From assembly GCA_017450685.1 (NCBI GenBank), contig JAFSTB010000034.1, positions 1 to 53,289 of the forward strand: DNA of 53,289 nt. The letters run 5' to 3'. This document shows positions 1-6,578 of this stretch, piece after piece (within the stretch, counting starts at the first letter, position 1; every line of letters starts with the position of its first letter). This DNA is from Paludibacteraceae bacterium. Lineage in GTDB: Bacteria; Bacteroidota; Bacteroidia; Bacteroidales; Paludibacteraceae. The notes under the pieces are model-generated. The model searched no databases and was not told where the DNA came from. It saw nothing but the letters and a program-made list of their open reading frames with translations. The translations under genes were made by a program, and so were the position numbers.

Positions 1-2884
1 CCGATGCACCCTTGAACTCATAGAACATACCGTCATAAGCCTCATTACCCGTTTCTGTGAAATTAACATCAAACGGCAGGTTGATAGTGTTCCATGTGTT
101 ACCTTTCAGTGTACGCAACAGTGTCACGTTCCTGCCTGCTGTACCTGCCAATGCATCGAAGGCGGTATAGTATGCAGCATCTTCATTATCTTTCAGTTCG
201 ATGGTTGTCGGCAGGACGAAGGTCGCGGTGAGGTCTGTATTGCCGGTGAGGTTGAAGTTATATGTAGCCTCAGTGCTTACTTGTGCGCCTGTTGATGTGT
301 TCTGCCATTCGCTGAAGGTGTAGAAGGGGTTGTTAGTTTCGGCAGTGAGACTGATAGGTGTGTTCTCAGCTAAACTGTGTGTTGTTTCTGCTGCTATGTC
401 TTCATCTGCAGCCGTACCTGTCACCTCTCCATTAGACCCTGCGCTGAAGGTGAGGTTGTAGTTGGTTATATCCTCTTCAAAAGTGGCAACAATAGTGGTT
501 GTGCCTTCCACTTCGTAAGTCTCGCCTGAGGTGAAAGCAGAGCCATTGACAGTGAGAGCACTCAGTCTGAAACCATCTGCGTGAGAGGCAGTGATGGTGA
601 GATTGGTGCCATAATTGACACTGGTGCCGCTTGCAACGGGTGTCGCACCGTTCATCACCGTCAGTGTACCATTAGCAGGTGCGCTATAGGTGACGGTATG
701 GGTATTGATTGCAAAGTTGGCTTGCACATTGTAAGTGGTATTATTGCTTCCGTTAGGCACGGTGAACACATTATTGCTAACATACTCAGCCCCGTTGCCG
801 GTCCAATTGACGAAGTGGTAGTGTTCGGCTGGTTCTGCTGTCAGATTGATATTATCGTTGTAGTGAAGGACGGTAGTGTTGTTGCCGTTGTCGCTACGAC
901 CGACCGTTCCATAGCCGCCGGAGGTGAGGTTGAGGCGGTAGGAGTTAACTTCCCAATACGGATAGAGGTCAAGGGCGGTGTTGCCGGTGTAGGTGTCGCC
1001 GAGGTCGTAAGCCTTGCTGCCGCCATCTTCTGTGCTCCAGCCGGTCTGTGTGTAGCCTGTGCGGGTGAACGTGCTGTTTGACAAGGTGAAGTCCACATTG
1101 TAGGTCTTCTCGCCTGCGGCGATTGTGCCCGTGCCGTTAGCACCCTTGTCGTAGGTAATGGCGTAGGTCTTGAGAGTCCACTTTGCCCAATAAGTCTTGT
1201 TGCCTGTTGAGCCGGTGGCGATTTCTGTTTGTACACCGCCGGTGGAGAGGTCACTGTTGGCATACCACCCATCGAAGCGGAAACCTTCTTTGGTCGGTGT
1301 AGGCAGAGTAATCGTTGTACTCTCAATTGTGTAAGAAGTTGCAGGAGCGGGCGAAACAGGATTCGTACCATCGTTCAGGTTATAGGTGATAGTGTAGGGA
1401 GTAGCACTACGGGTAAAGTTGGCGGTGATGGTCAGGTCGTTATCTGGCATAGTGCCGGATGTGGACGACCAACTGCTGAATGAGTACGTGTAACCGTCAT
1501 CGGGCGAAGGAGTAGCTGCCGTTGCGGTGATAGTTGCGATTGTACTGCCGATGGTGAGGACATTGCTTGAGGTGCTGTAGGCAGTATTATACGGAACTTC
1601 AGTCACTTCAACAGAACCAAGTTCGCTGCCGCTTACCACTCGTACCGTTCCATATCCGCTCGGTGATACATTGACCGTCACTTTGTGCTTATTGATAGTC
1701 CATACAGCATAGAGATCAACGGTAACATCATTGGAAGTGGTCAGGTTGCTGACGTTTTTGCCGTTGGTATGATCCACTGTACCGACGTTGGCTCTTTCAG
1801 CAGAGGTTGCCCAACCTGCGAAGGTATAGCCGGTGCGGGTGAAGGCGTTGGATGTGAGGTTCTGCGCCACGTCGTATGTGAACGCTTGATTGCTCATAGT
1901 TCCCGAACCGCCATTGGCATTGAAGGCTACATAGTACTTAATCGGAGCGGTTAATGTTACAAAATATACATTTTGCTGGTTATCACGGATAGTTGCCACC
2001 ATTGTATATACGCCATTGCTTGCTGTCACATCGGCTGAAATTTCTTGTATGGTTATAGCACTCCCATTGTAACTGAATGAACAGTTGCTCAATTCAAAAT
2101 CGCTCGTAGCATAACTACCTGTTGCAAGATTGTTCAGTCTCAATGATGCGCTACTCGAACCGCTTGTAGCAGCCATTGTCATAGAGGATGCACTATTGAG
2201 TGTCATAGAGCCGCTACCTAAATTGATAGTATATTCGTTACGATTGCCAAGAGTGAAATAAATTGTATAATTGCTATCATAATCCTTCACGCTTGCATCA
2301 GATTCAACAAACAATCCTCCAACGTTATTTTCGGATACAACAACGTTGCCATATCGTATTTTATAAACTGTTCCATTGATCCTTACTGCAGAAAATAAAC
2401 CCGTAGAAGCGTATTGGTTATTTGAGCATGAACCCTGATATTCATTCCAGACCCAAGCACACTTACCTGCTGGTCCTTGCCAAACACAGTATTGGGTATT
2501 AATTGTAGTTTTATATAAACCGTAAGTATCAGGATACGGACCATTGATATCACCATTATATGTTCCACCACCTTCGTATGTGCCATAATAAGTATCTGTT
2601 GTCCTACTAAAGTATAACTGGAGGACATCACTATTACTCTTTTGAGCTAATAAAACAAATACATTCGTTCTGTAATACAACTGACCATCACCACTATCTC
2701 CCGTTGTATAATTTGAAATTATTTCATCATAATGCCAGTTTTGAGAAAGTGTTGATTGAACGGCAGCCGGACTTCTTTTAATGTTATCCACATTTTGATC
2801 ATCCAACAAAGTTAACAGTTGCGCTTGTACTACCATGCCTGTGCAGAGCAGTACTGCGGTTAGTAACAAGAATAGTTTTTTCAT
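1..2884 (-). CDS. Large secreted protein with Listeria-Bacteroides (InlB B-type) repeats, 3' end beyond window
   Basis: An open frame runs from an ATG at 2884 leftward off the window, giving 961 codons without a stop. The first ~22 residues form a signal peptide (MKKLFLLL..., hydrophobic core, then VVQAQ). Residues ~23-310 are Ser/Thr/Asn/Tyr-rich and I recognise no domain there. From ~315 to ~860 come repeated modules of the Listeria-Bacteroides/InlB B type, seen in motifs such as FNANGGSGT, TRTGYTFAGW, LYAVWT, EGFRFDGWY, YWAKWT and SGGYGTV. Such modules are usual in exported surface or adhesive proteins. The size, signal peptide and T9SS genes in the same window make it a plausible T9SS cargo, but the C-terminal sorting signal would lie outside. 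No Shine-Dalgarno sequence is visible, which is normal for this phylum. The repeat half is visibly richer in G+C than the first 300 codons. Confidence 0.88.
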   Translation of the reverse strand, partial: MKKLFLLLTAVLLCTGMVVQAQLLTLLDDQNVDNIKRSPAAVQSTLSQNWHYDEIISNYTTGDSGDGQLYYRTNVFVLLAQKSNSDVLQLYFSRTTDTYYGTYEGGGTYNGDINGPYPDTYGLYKTTINTQYCVWQGPAGKCAWVWNEYQGSCSNNQYASTGLFSAVRINGTVYKIRYGNVVVSENNVGGLFVESDASVKDYDSNYTIYFTLGNRNEYTINLGSGSMTLNSASSMTMAATSGSSSASLRLNNLATGSYATSDFELSNCSFSYNGSAITIQEISADVTASNGVYTMVATIRDNQQNVYFVTLTAPIKYYVAFNANGGSGTMSNQAFTYDVAQNLTSNAFTRTGYTFAGWATSAERANVGTVDHTNGKNVSNLTTSNDVTVDLYAVWTINKHKVTVNVSPSGYGTVRVVSGSELGSVEVTEVPYNTAYSTSSNVLTIGSTIATITATAATPSPDDGYTYSFSSWSSTSGTMPDNDLTITANFTRSATPYTITYNLNDGTNPVSPAPATSYTIESTTITLPTPTKEGFRFDGWYANSDLSTGGVQTEIATGSTGNKTYWAKWTLKTYAITYDKGANGTGTIAAGEKTYNVDFTLSNSTFTRTGYTQTGWSTEDGGSKAYDLGDTYTGNTALDLYPYWEVNSYRLNLTSGGYGTVGRSDNGNNTTVLHYNDNINLTAEPAEHYHFVNWTGNGAEYVSNNVFTVPNGSNNTTYNVQANFAINTHTVTYSAPANGTLTVMNGATPVASGTSVNYGTNLTITASHADGFRLSALTVNGSAFTSGETYEVEGTTTIVATFEEDITNYNLTFSAGSNGEVTGTAADEDIAAETTHSLAENTPISLTAETNNPFYTFSEWQNTSTGAQVSTEATYNFNLTGNTDLTATFVLPTTIELKDNEDAAYYTAFDALAGTAGRNVTLLRTLKGNTWNTINLPFDVNFTETGNEAYDGMFYEFKGAS

Positions 2885-3189
2885 AGTTGTAAGGGTTTGA
2901 GGGTTAGTATTTTGGTTTGTTATATATCACTGTTTTTTTTATAGGCGGTGCTTTGTGTCAACGATAGCATCGTTGATGCCATATTGACGGATACGTTATC
3001 ATTACTTTTTTCCGACGCTCGGAGGGGGGGTCTTATATTGGTTATCCAACGCTCGAAGGCAGTGGGGACTTTTTATCACCAATAGTATCGGTGATGATAT
3101 ATGAACGCTTATTTTATTTCCTATTTTCTGTGTACATGGGATGGCTATCCTATAAGTAAAGGTATAGTATCCGTATAGTGTTTTTTCCT
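2885..3189. other. Gene-free stretch with small hairpin modules upstream of the repeat protein
   Basis: No convincing gene. Near-perfect short inverted repeats occur at 2958-2976 (TCAACGAT-AGC-ATCGTTGA), 3011-3023 (TCCGA-CGC-TCGGA, followed by a run of G) and 3076-3094 (TCACCAAT-AGT-ATCGGTGA). A related degenerate copy of the second lies at ~3045-3068. The stretch contains the 5' leader of the minus-strand repeat protein. I could not find a clear TTTG/TAnnTTTG promoter in it. Confidence 0.5.
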
Positions 3190-3264
3190 ACCGCCGTTCC
3201 TGTTCAGTTCCGTTTCAGTTCTTGTTCAGACAGACGCTCAACGGACACAAAAACAAGCGGTAAT
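3190..3264. repeat. 75-bp direct repeat, copy 1 (downstream of ATPase gene)
   Basis: This stretch matches 4949-5023 in the same orientation at 71 of 75 positions by eye. On the minus strand it is built of GAAC-containing short motifs (GAACTGAAACGGAACTGAAC). The two copies lie on either side of the ATPase gene and its promoter. Confidence 0.85.
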
Positions 3265-3287
3265 CCGCTCTGATTGGATTACCGCTT
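3255..3287. terminator. Hairpin, possible terminator
   Basis: A perfect 12-bp stem (AAGCGGTAATCC at 3255-3266 with GGATTACCGCTT at 3276-3287) closes a 9-nt loop. It lies ~65 bp past the ATPase stop on the minus strand. The flanks are A/T-rich but there is no strong T-run on either strand, so a terminator role is only likely. Confidence 0.4.
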
Positions 3288-3301
3288 AATTATATCGTTA
3301 T

Positions 3302-3353
3302 TTTATTTTTGGCGGAAAAGAGTCTAAATATGTATTATTCCGCCAAAAATAAA
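3302..3353. repeat. 16-bp perfect inverted repeat touching the ATPase stop codon
   Basis: TTTATTTTTGGCGGAA at 3302-3317 pairs perfectly with 3338-3353, directly abutting the ATPase stop at 3354. A-runs rather than T-runs follow the stem on both strands, so it is not a classical terminator. A similar TTTATTTTTGGCG...CCGCCAAA pair lies around the ATPase promoter (4787-4835). Confidence 0.75.
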
Positions 3354-4757
3354 TTACGGTTTCAACAAGTCGTCAAGAGTGATATTTTTGTCTATAATAC
3401 TGTTATAGTGCGTATTTTTTATTGCTTTCGTGTTGGTCAAGAGTACTGTAGAAATCGTTCTTCTTGTTTTGAAAGTATTGTTCAAAACAGCCATTCGGTT
3501 GCGTATTAGTTCTGCTTCGCGCTTGCTTAATGAGTAGGGCAAGTCTGTAAACTTTATCTCACATAGATTGACCACTTTGTCACTTCTTTCTATCACCATA
3601 TCTATCTGCGCATTATCCTTATAAAGCGCGTAGGTGACGGTACTGATGCCTTCAATCCCCAAAGCACGTTTGATCTGCGAAAGATGGGCAAAGCAAAGTC
3701 GTTCAAAAGCCAATCCGCACCAAGTGGTGTATGCAGGTGTGAGCATCTTCTGTTGCCAAACGATTTGCGCAGAAGTTGTCGGGTTTTGCAGAAAATGGAA
3801 ATAGAAAAGCGTATAGAAATCCACCATTCGGTACATAGCGGAAATGCTGCCGTGTGCCAAATACCGCTGCACCAATCCGCAATCGCACAAGTCATTCAGT
3901 CGTCTTGTCAGACTGCCGCCGTCCGGTCGTTTTGTCAGACGCACAATCTCTTCGCGTGTGAAACCCGTTTTTTTCCTACTGAGTATCCGCACAATCTCCA
4001 CATACTCTTCCGAATGGGTGAACAGCGAAGCATACAAGTGTTCAAATTCGTTGGCAAGCAGTCCGTTGTCGCCGGAAAAGAGAGCATCCATATTTTCCGC
4101 CAAACTCTTGTCTTTGTTGAGCAGGTTTAGGTAATAAGGTATGCCGCCAAAAGCCATATAGCATTGCGCCACTTTGGCAGCATCCCAGCGCAGTCCTTTT
4201 CTGCGCAGGAACAATTCCGCTTCGTGCAAAGTGAAAGGCTGAAGACGTATCTTAGCTGTCAGGCGGTTATGCAACCCGCCTTTGTTCGCTTCAATGTTCT
4301 TAACAAGCCACGAAGCCGCGCTGCCGCAAACAATCAGCATAACATCGTTTCTGTCGCTTGCCCAGCCGTTCCAAAAATGCTCCAAAGCACTGACTAATCC
4401 GGATTTAGGAGTGTCCATCCATGGCAGTTCATCTAAGAAAATCACTTTTCTGTCCGCCTTCGAACGCTCAATGAGTTGTCGAAGCAGCGCAAAAGCCTCA
4501 AACCAATCGGCGGGCTGTTTAATCGCTAATCGTTTGCAGAACGACTGCATCGTCTGCCGAAAGTTGCTGAGTTGTTGCTCGCGACCCGCATTGGCAATGC
4601 CGGTCATATAAAAACAAAAGTTTTTGCCAAACAAGCGGCGAATGAGGAATGTTTTGCCTACACGCCGTCTGCCATACAACATAACAAATTCCGGTTCACC
4701 CGAATGGAACAGTCGTAGCAACTCGGCTTGTTCACGCTCTCTACCGATAAGATTCAT
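3354..4757 (-). CDS. AAA-type ATPase with winged-helix and C-terminal PD-(D/E)XK (DUF234-like) domain
   Basis: A 467-residue ATPase of the archaeal-ATPase/COG1672 type that is common in Bacteroidota. The order is: NLIGRE-type start; Walker A GRRRVGKT at residues 29-36; Walker B with an acidic pair (VIFLDELPW, ~104-112); sensor-like CGSAASW (~140); a winged-helix region (~250-310); and a C-terminal DUF234-like segment with a nuclease-fold signature (QIDMVIE ... CEIKF, ~390-405). Family members are predicted DNA-binding NTPases, and their substrate and role are mostly unknown. The gene stands alone, has its own promoter (4800-4831) and sits between 75-bp direct repeats and related inverted repeats, so it looks like a mobile or recently inserted cassette. 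That last point is inference. Confidence 0.87.
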   Translation of the reverse strand: MNLIGREREQAELLRLFHSGEPEFVMLYGRRRVGKTFLIRRLFGKNFCFYMTGIANAGREQQLSNFRQTMQSFCKRLAIKQPADWFEAFALLRQLIERSKADRKVIFLDELPWMDTPKSGLVSALEHFWNGWASDRNDVMLIVCGSAASWLVKNIEANKGGLHNRLTAKIRLQPFTLHEAELFLRRKGLRWDAAKVAQCYMAFGGIPYYLNLLNKDKSLAENMDALFSGDNGLLANEFEHLYASLFTHSEEYVEIVRILSRKKTGFTREEIVRLTKRPDGGSLTRRLNDLCDCGLVQRYLAHGSISAMYRMVDFYTLFYFHFLQNPTTSAQIVWQQKMLTPAYTTWCGLAFERLCFAHLSQIKRALGIEGISTVTYALYKDNAQIDMVIERSDKVVNLCEIKFTDLPYSLSKREAELIRNRMAVLNNTFKTRRTISTVLLTNTKAIKNTHYNSIIDKNITLDDLLKP

Positions 4758-4786
4758 ACTCGAAAACTGACAAAATTAGTATTGAT

Positions 4787-4835
4787 TTATTTTTGGCGAC
4801 AAAGGTAAGAAAAATGCTTCATTCCGCCAAATATA
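4787..4835 (-). promoter_or_regulatory. Operator-like inverted repeat bracketing the ATPase promoter
   Basis: On the minus strand one arm (TATATTTGGCGGAA) covers the -33 TTTG. The other arm (CGCCAAAAATAAA) lies just past the -7 element, near the expected transcription start. The same pair of arms, as a perfect 16-bp inverted repeat, lies at the 3' end of the gene (3302-3353). Placement over a promoter suggests a regulator-binding site, possibly autoregulation (inference). Confidence 0.5.
4800..4831 (-). promoter_or_regulatory. Promoter of the ATPase gene
   Basis: On the minus strand, TTTG (4831-4828), 20-nt spacer, TACCTTTG (4807-4800). This matches the Bacteroidota sigma-ABfr consensus. The ATG at 4757 is ~40 nt past the -7 element. 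Confidence 0.8.
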
Positions 4836-4948
4836 ATTCAAAGAAAAACATTTATTATTCTCAGTATCTGTAGAAAACAATTTTATAAAACTTACTTCAT
4901 TTTTTTTGTTTTCACGGTAATCCAATACGTCAAAGGTCGCTGTTTTCC

Positions 4949-5023
4949 ACCGCTGTTCCTGTTCAGTTCCATTTCAGTTCCTGTTCATACAGACGCTCAA
5001 CGGACACAAAAACAAGCGGTAAT
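4949..5023. repeat. 75-bp direct repeat, copy 2 (upstream of ATPase promoter)
   Basis: Matches 3190-3264 in the same orientation with 4 differences in 75 bases. The match stops where copy 1 continues into its 12-bp stem; copy 2 has a broken form of that hairpin. Confidence 0.85.
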
Positions 5024-5103
5024 ATCGCTATATCATAAGGTCAATTTGCGCGGTTTAATGTGTTCGCGGCACAGTCAAAACTATTCTATTCTCTGCTACA
5101 CGC

Positions 5104-5154
5104 CTACCGGCAGCTACATTGCCAACACGAAGAAAATTGAGAATAGTTTTTCAT
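5104..5154 (-). pseudogene. Decayed 5' end of a secreted-protein gene (signal-peptide remnant)
   Basis: Bases 5141-5183 closely match the start codon and leader of the large repeat protein (2872-2914): an ATG followed by an A-run and CTATTCT, preceded by the same TACTAACCCT...ACCCTTACAACT leader. Relative to that gene one A is missing from the A-run. Read as is, the frame closes after 16 codons; with the A restored it would read MKKLFSIFFVLAM and then stop. No longer coding region remains, so this looks like a relic of a duplicated or deleted cargo gene. Confidence 0.6.
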
Positions 5155-5319
5155 AGTTGTAAGGGTTTTAGAGGGTTAGTATTATTGTTTTAATTGTTTC
5201 TGTTTTGCAAGCGAGCCGCCCGCGCTCCTGTGAGTGTGCGGCGATTAAATCGCCGAGGGTATATTATTAACGAGAGAGAATTCCTAATTCCTAATTATGA
5301 ATAAAGGCTATATACATAT

Positions 5320-5607
5320 AAAAGGGCTCCCTTTTGGAGAACCCTTTCATGTGTGACCTCTTATAGGCACCTCTTTACCCATATACACCAATCCACCCAA
5401 TATAGTCGTCATTCATACACCTATCATTTGCAACTTTCAATGGCGTTGCCTTTCACTCCTACTCGGCTTGTGATATCTATCACACAACAAACCATCAATA
5501 GGGCAGAAAATAGATAATAAAAATCTATCTGCTTAATATATAGATAGATAGGTGTACCAAGAAAAACGACCGTTTTCGTTGGGACATATTTTTGGGGTTC
5601 TCTATCG
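5320..5607 (-). ncRNA. Candidate structured non-coding RNA, class unknown
   Basis: A Bacteroidota promoter (5612-5643) and a terminator-like hairpin (5321-5347) define a unit of about 290 nt with no good protein-coding frame. The RNA would be highly structured. GAGAACCC near its 5' end (5602-5595) is complementary to GGGUUCUC near its 3' end (5344-5337). ACACCUAUC (5555-5547) is complementary to GAUAGGUGU (5425-5417). 5532-5503 folds as a GCAGAUAGAU/AUCUA...UCUGC hairpin. A UGUGAU-AGAU-AUCACA hairpin lies at ~5468-5483. The 5'/3' pairing also competes with the terminator stem, so switching is possible. It carries no recognisable tmRNA, RNase P or SRP RNA hallmarks; a divergent 6S RNA is not excluded. 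A short frame near the 3' end (MNDDYIGWIGVYG) could be a leader peptide. Confidence 0.5.
5321..5347 (-). terminator. Terminator-like hairpin of the RNA unit
   Basis: On the minus strand GGGTTCTCC-AAAA-GGGAGCCC forms a stem with a small bulge, followed by TTTTATAT. The T-run is modest. Confidence 0.5.
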
Positions 5608-5611
5608 GCTG

Positions 5612-5643
5612 CAAAGGTAGGTAAAGAAAACGGAGTGTGCAAA
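5612..5643 (-). promoter_or_regulatory. Promoter of the candidate RNA
   Basis: On the minus strand, TTTG (5643-5640), 20-nt spacer, TACCTTTG (5619-5612); expected start about 5605-5608. The match to the Bacteroidota consensus is exact. Confidence 0.75.
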
Positions 5644-5663
5644 TTTTCTGCACAACTTTTGTT

Positions 5664-5696
5664 ACATTTTTTGTCAATTATGACATTTTTTGTCAA
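5664..5696. repeat. Two 14-bp direct repeats upstream of the RNA promoter
   Basis: ACATTTTTTGTCAA occurs at 5664-5677 and again at 5683-5696, a 19-bp period (about two helical turns). The second copy contains GACA-N5-TGTC. The pair sits ~20-55 bp upstream of the -33 element, where an activator or other regulator could bind. Confidence 0.55.
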
Positions 5697-5843
5697 TGTG
5701 ATTAAGGCTTTATGCGGATAAATGTCATTTTAAGTACGAAAAACAGTGTCAGATTGTTCAATCTTTGAGCATTATATCAATGCCGTTTTTCGAGGTGTTT
5801 TTGTGGTTATTTGTACCCAAATTTTCGACTTTTTCTATAAAAA

Positions 5844-5881
5844 TTTGTCCCAACGAAAACGGTCGTTTTCGTTGGGACAAA
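5844..5881. repeat. Perfect hairpin, 17-bp stem and 4-nt loop
   Basis: TTTGTCCCAACGAAAAC (5844-5860), loop GGTC, then its exact complement (5865-5881). The stem sequence is the same motif as the terminal repeat at 5565. From 5882 to 6013, before the gmhA stop, I see nothing further. Confidence 0.85.
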
Positions 5882-6013
5882 ACGTTATAATAAACTGATT
5901 ATCAAGAACAGGGTTGTATCACTTTTCTCTTATTTTTACAGGGTTCAGCATTATCCCGCAGGTAGGAGTCAAAAAGCGGTCTGTAGGGGATTGTTGGTGG
6001 TGGCAGTGCGTGC

Positions 6014-6574
6014 TTATTGGCATAGGATTTTCATCATACAATGGTCGAGCATCATGTGCAGGTCTTCCGTTATTTGCATATCGTGGACCGGTATATTAAC
6101 CTTATATTCTGCTATTTGGTGCAGTTTACCGCCGTCATATCCGGTGAAGGCGATAGTGGTAGCATTATTGTCTTTAGCCCAAAGCATTGCTCTGACCACG
6201 TTTTCGCTGTTGCCCGAACCGGATATACCTAAAACGACATCGCCTGAGCGATAGAAGTTTTTGAGTTGTTCGATGAAGATATCATTATAACTTATATCGT
6301 TGGCATACGCCATTAGTGTAGGCACATTATCGTTGAGGCAGATAAAGCGATAGCGTTGATATTTGCCGTAGGATATACCTTTATTGAAGTCGCATACGTA
6401 GTGTGAGGCGGTGGCAGCACTACCTCCGTTGCCCATAACAAACACTTGTCTGCCTTCTTCCCGTGCCTTTTCCAACACATTCATCACAGTGTTAATAGCC
6501 TGTTTATCAATAAGGTCTATAACACTTTTTTCTTTTTCCAGATAGGTTGTTATGTCTTGTGTATAGTCTTTCAT
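6014..6574 (-). CDS. gmhA: Sedoheptulose-7-phosphate isomerase (phosphoheptose isomerase)
   Basis: A 186-residue SIS-domain protein. It would convert D-sedoheptulose 7-phosphate to D-glycero-D-manno-heptose 7-phosphate in the cytoplasm, the first step of activated-heptose synthesis. Visible motifs are the phosphosugar loop GNGGSAATASH (~49-59) and GISGSGNSENV (~116-126), plus the C-terminal ITEDLHMMLDHCMM with the conserved E and H typical of GmhA. It is last in a long minus-strand unit, 4 bp after hddA; the next two upstream genes supply the later steps, so the assignment is strong. Confidence 0.93.
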   Translation of the reverse strand: MKDYTQDITTYLEKEKSVIDLIDKQAINTVMNVLEKAREEGRQVFVMGNGGSAATASHYVCDFNKGISYGKYQRYRFICLNDNVPTLMAYANDISYNDIFIEQLKNFYRSGDVVLGISGSGNSENVVRAMLWAKDNNATTIAFTGYDGGKLHQIAEYKVNIPVHDMQITEDLHMMLDHCMMKILCQ

Positions 6575-6578
6575 AGTC

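Larger units (their letters stand above)
5565..5867. mobile_element. MITE-like element with 29-bp terminal inverted repeats
   Basis: The left end (5565-5593, AACGACCGTTTTCGTTGGGACA...) and the inverted right end (5839-5867) match at 28 of 29 positions. The interior carries no transposase. It contains the outward-facing promoter at 5612-5643, which transcribes through the left end. No target-site duplication is evident, and the right end is itself part of a longer hairpin. A non-autonomous element is inferred from structure only. Confidence 0.45.

Noticed and set aside
841..1371. 176-residue Pro/Thr/Ser-rich frame on the minus strand
   Set aside because: Shadow of the InlB-type repeat protein, read in another frame on the same strand; composition is biased and no domain is seen.
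3302..3353. Inverted repeat as an intrinsic terminator of the ATPase gene
   Set aside because: A-runs, not T-runs, follow the stem on both strands, and a similar pair brackets the promoter; treated as an operator-like or mobile-end repeat.
5424..5696. 90-residue minus-strand frame
   Set aside because: It starts upstream of the promoter at 5612-5643, crosses it, and has no family features; the transcript is better explained as a structured RNA.
5664..5696. Possible CRISPR-like repeat
   Set aside because: Only two copies with a 5-bp gap and no cas genes; more like a regulator site.
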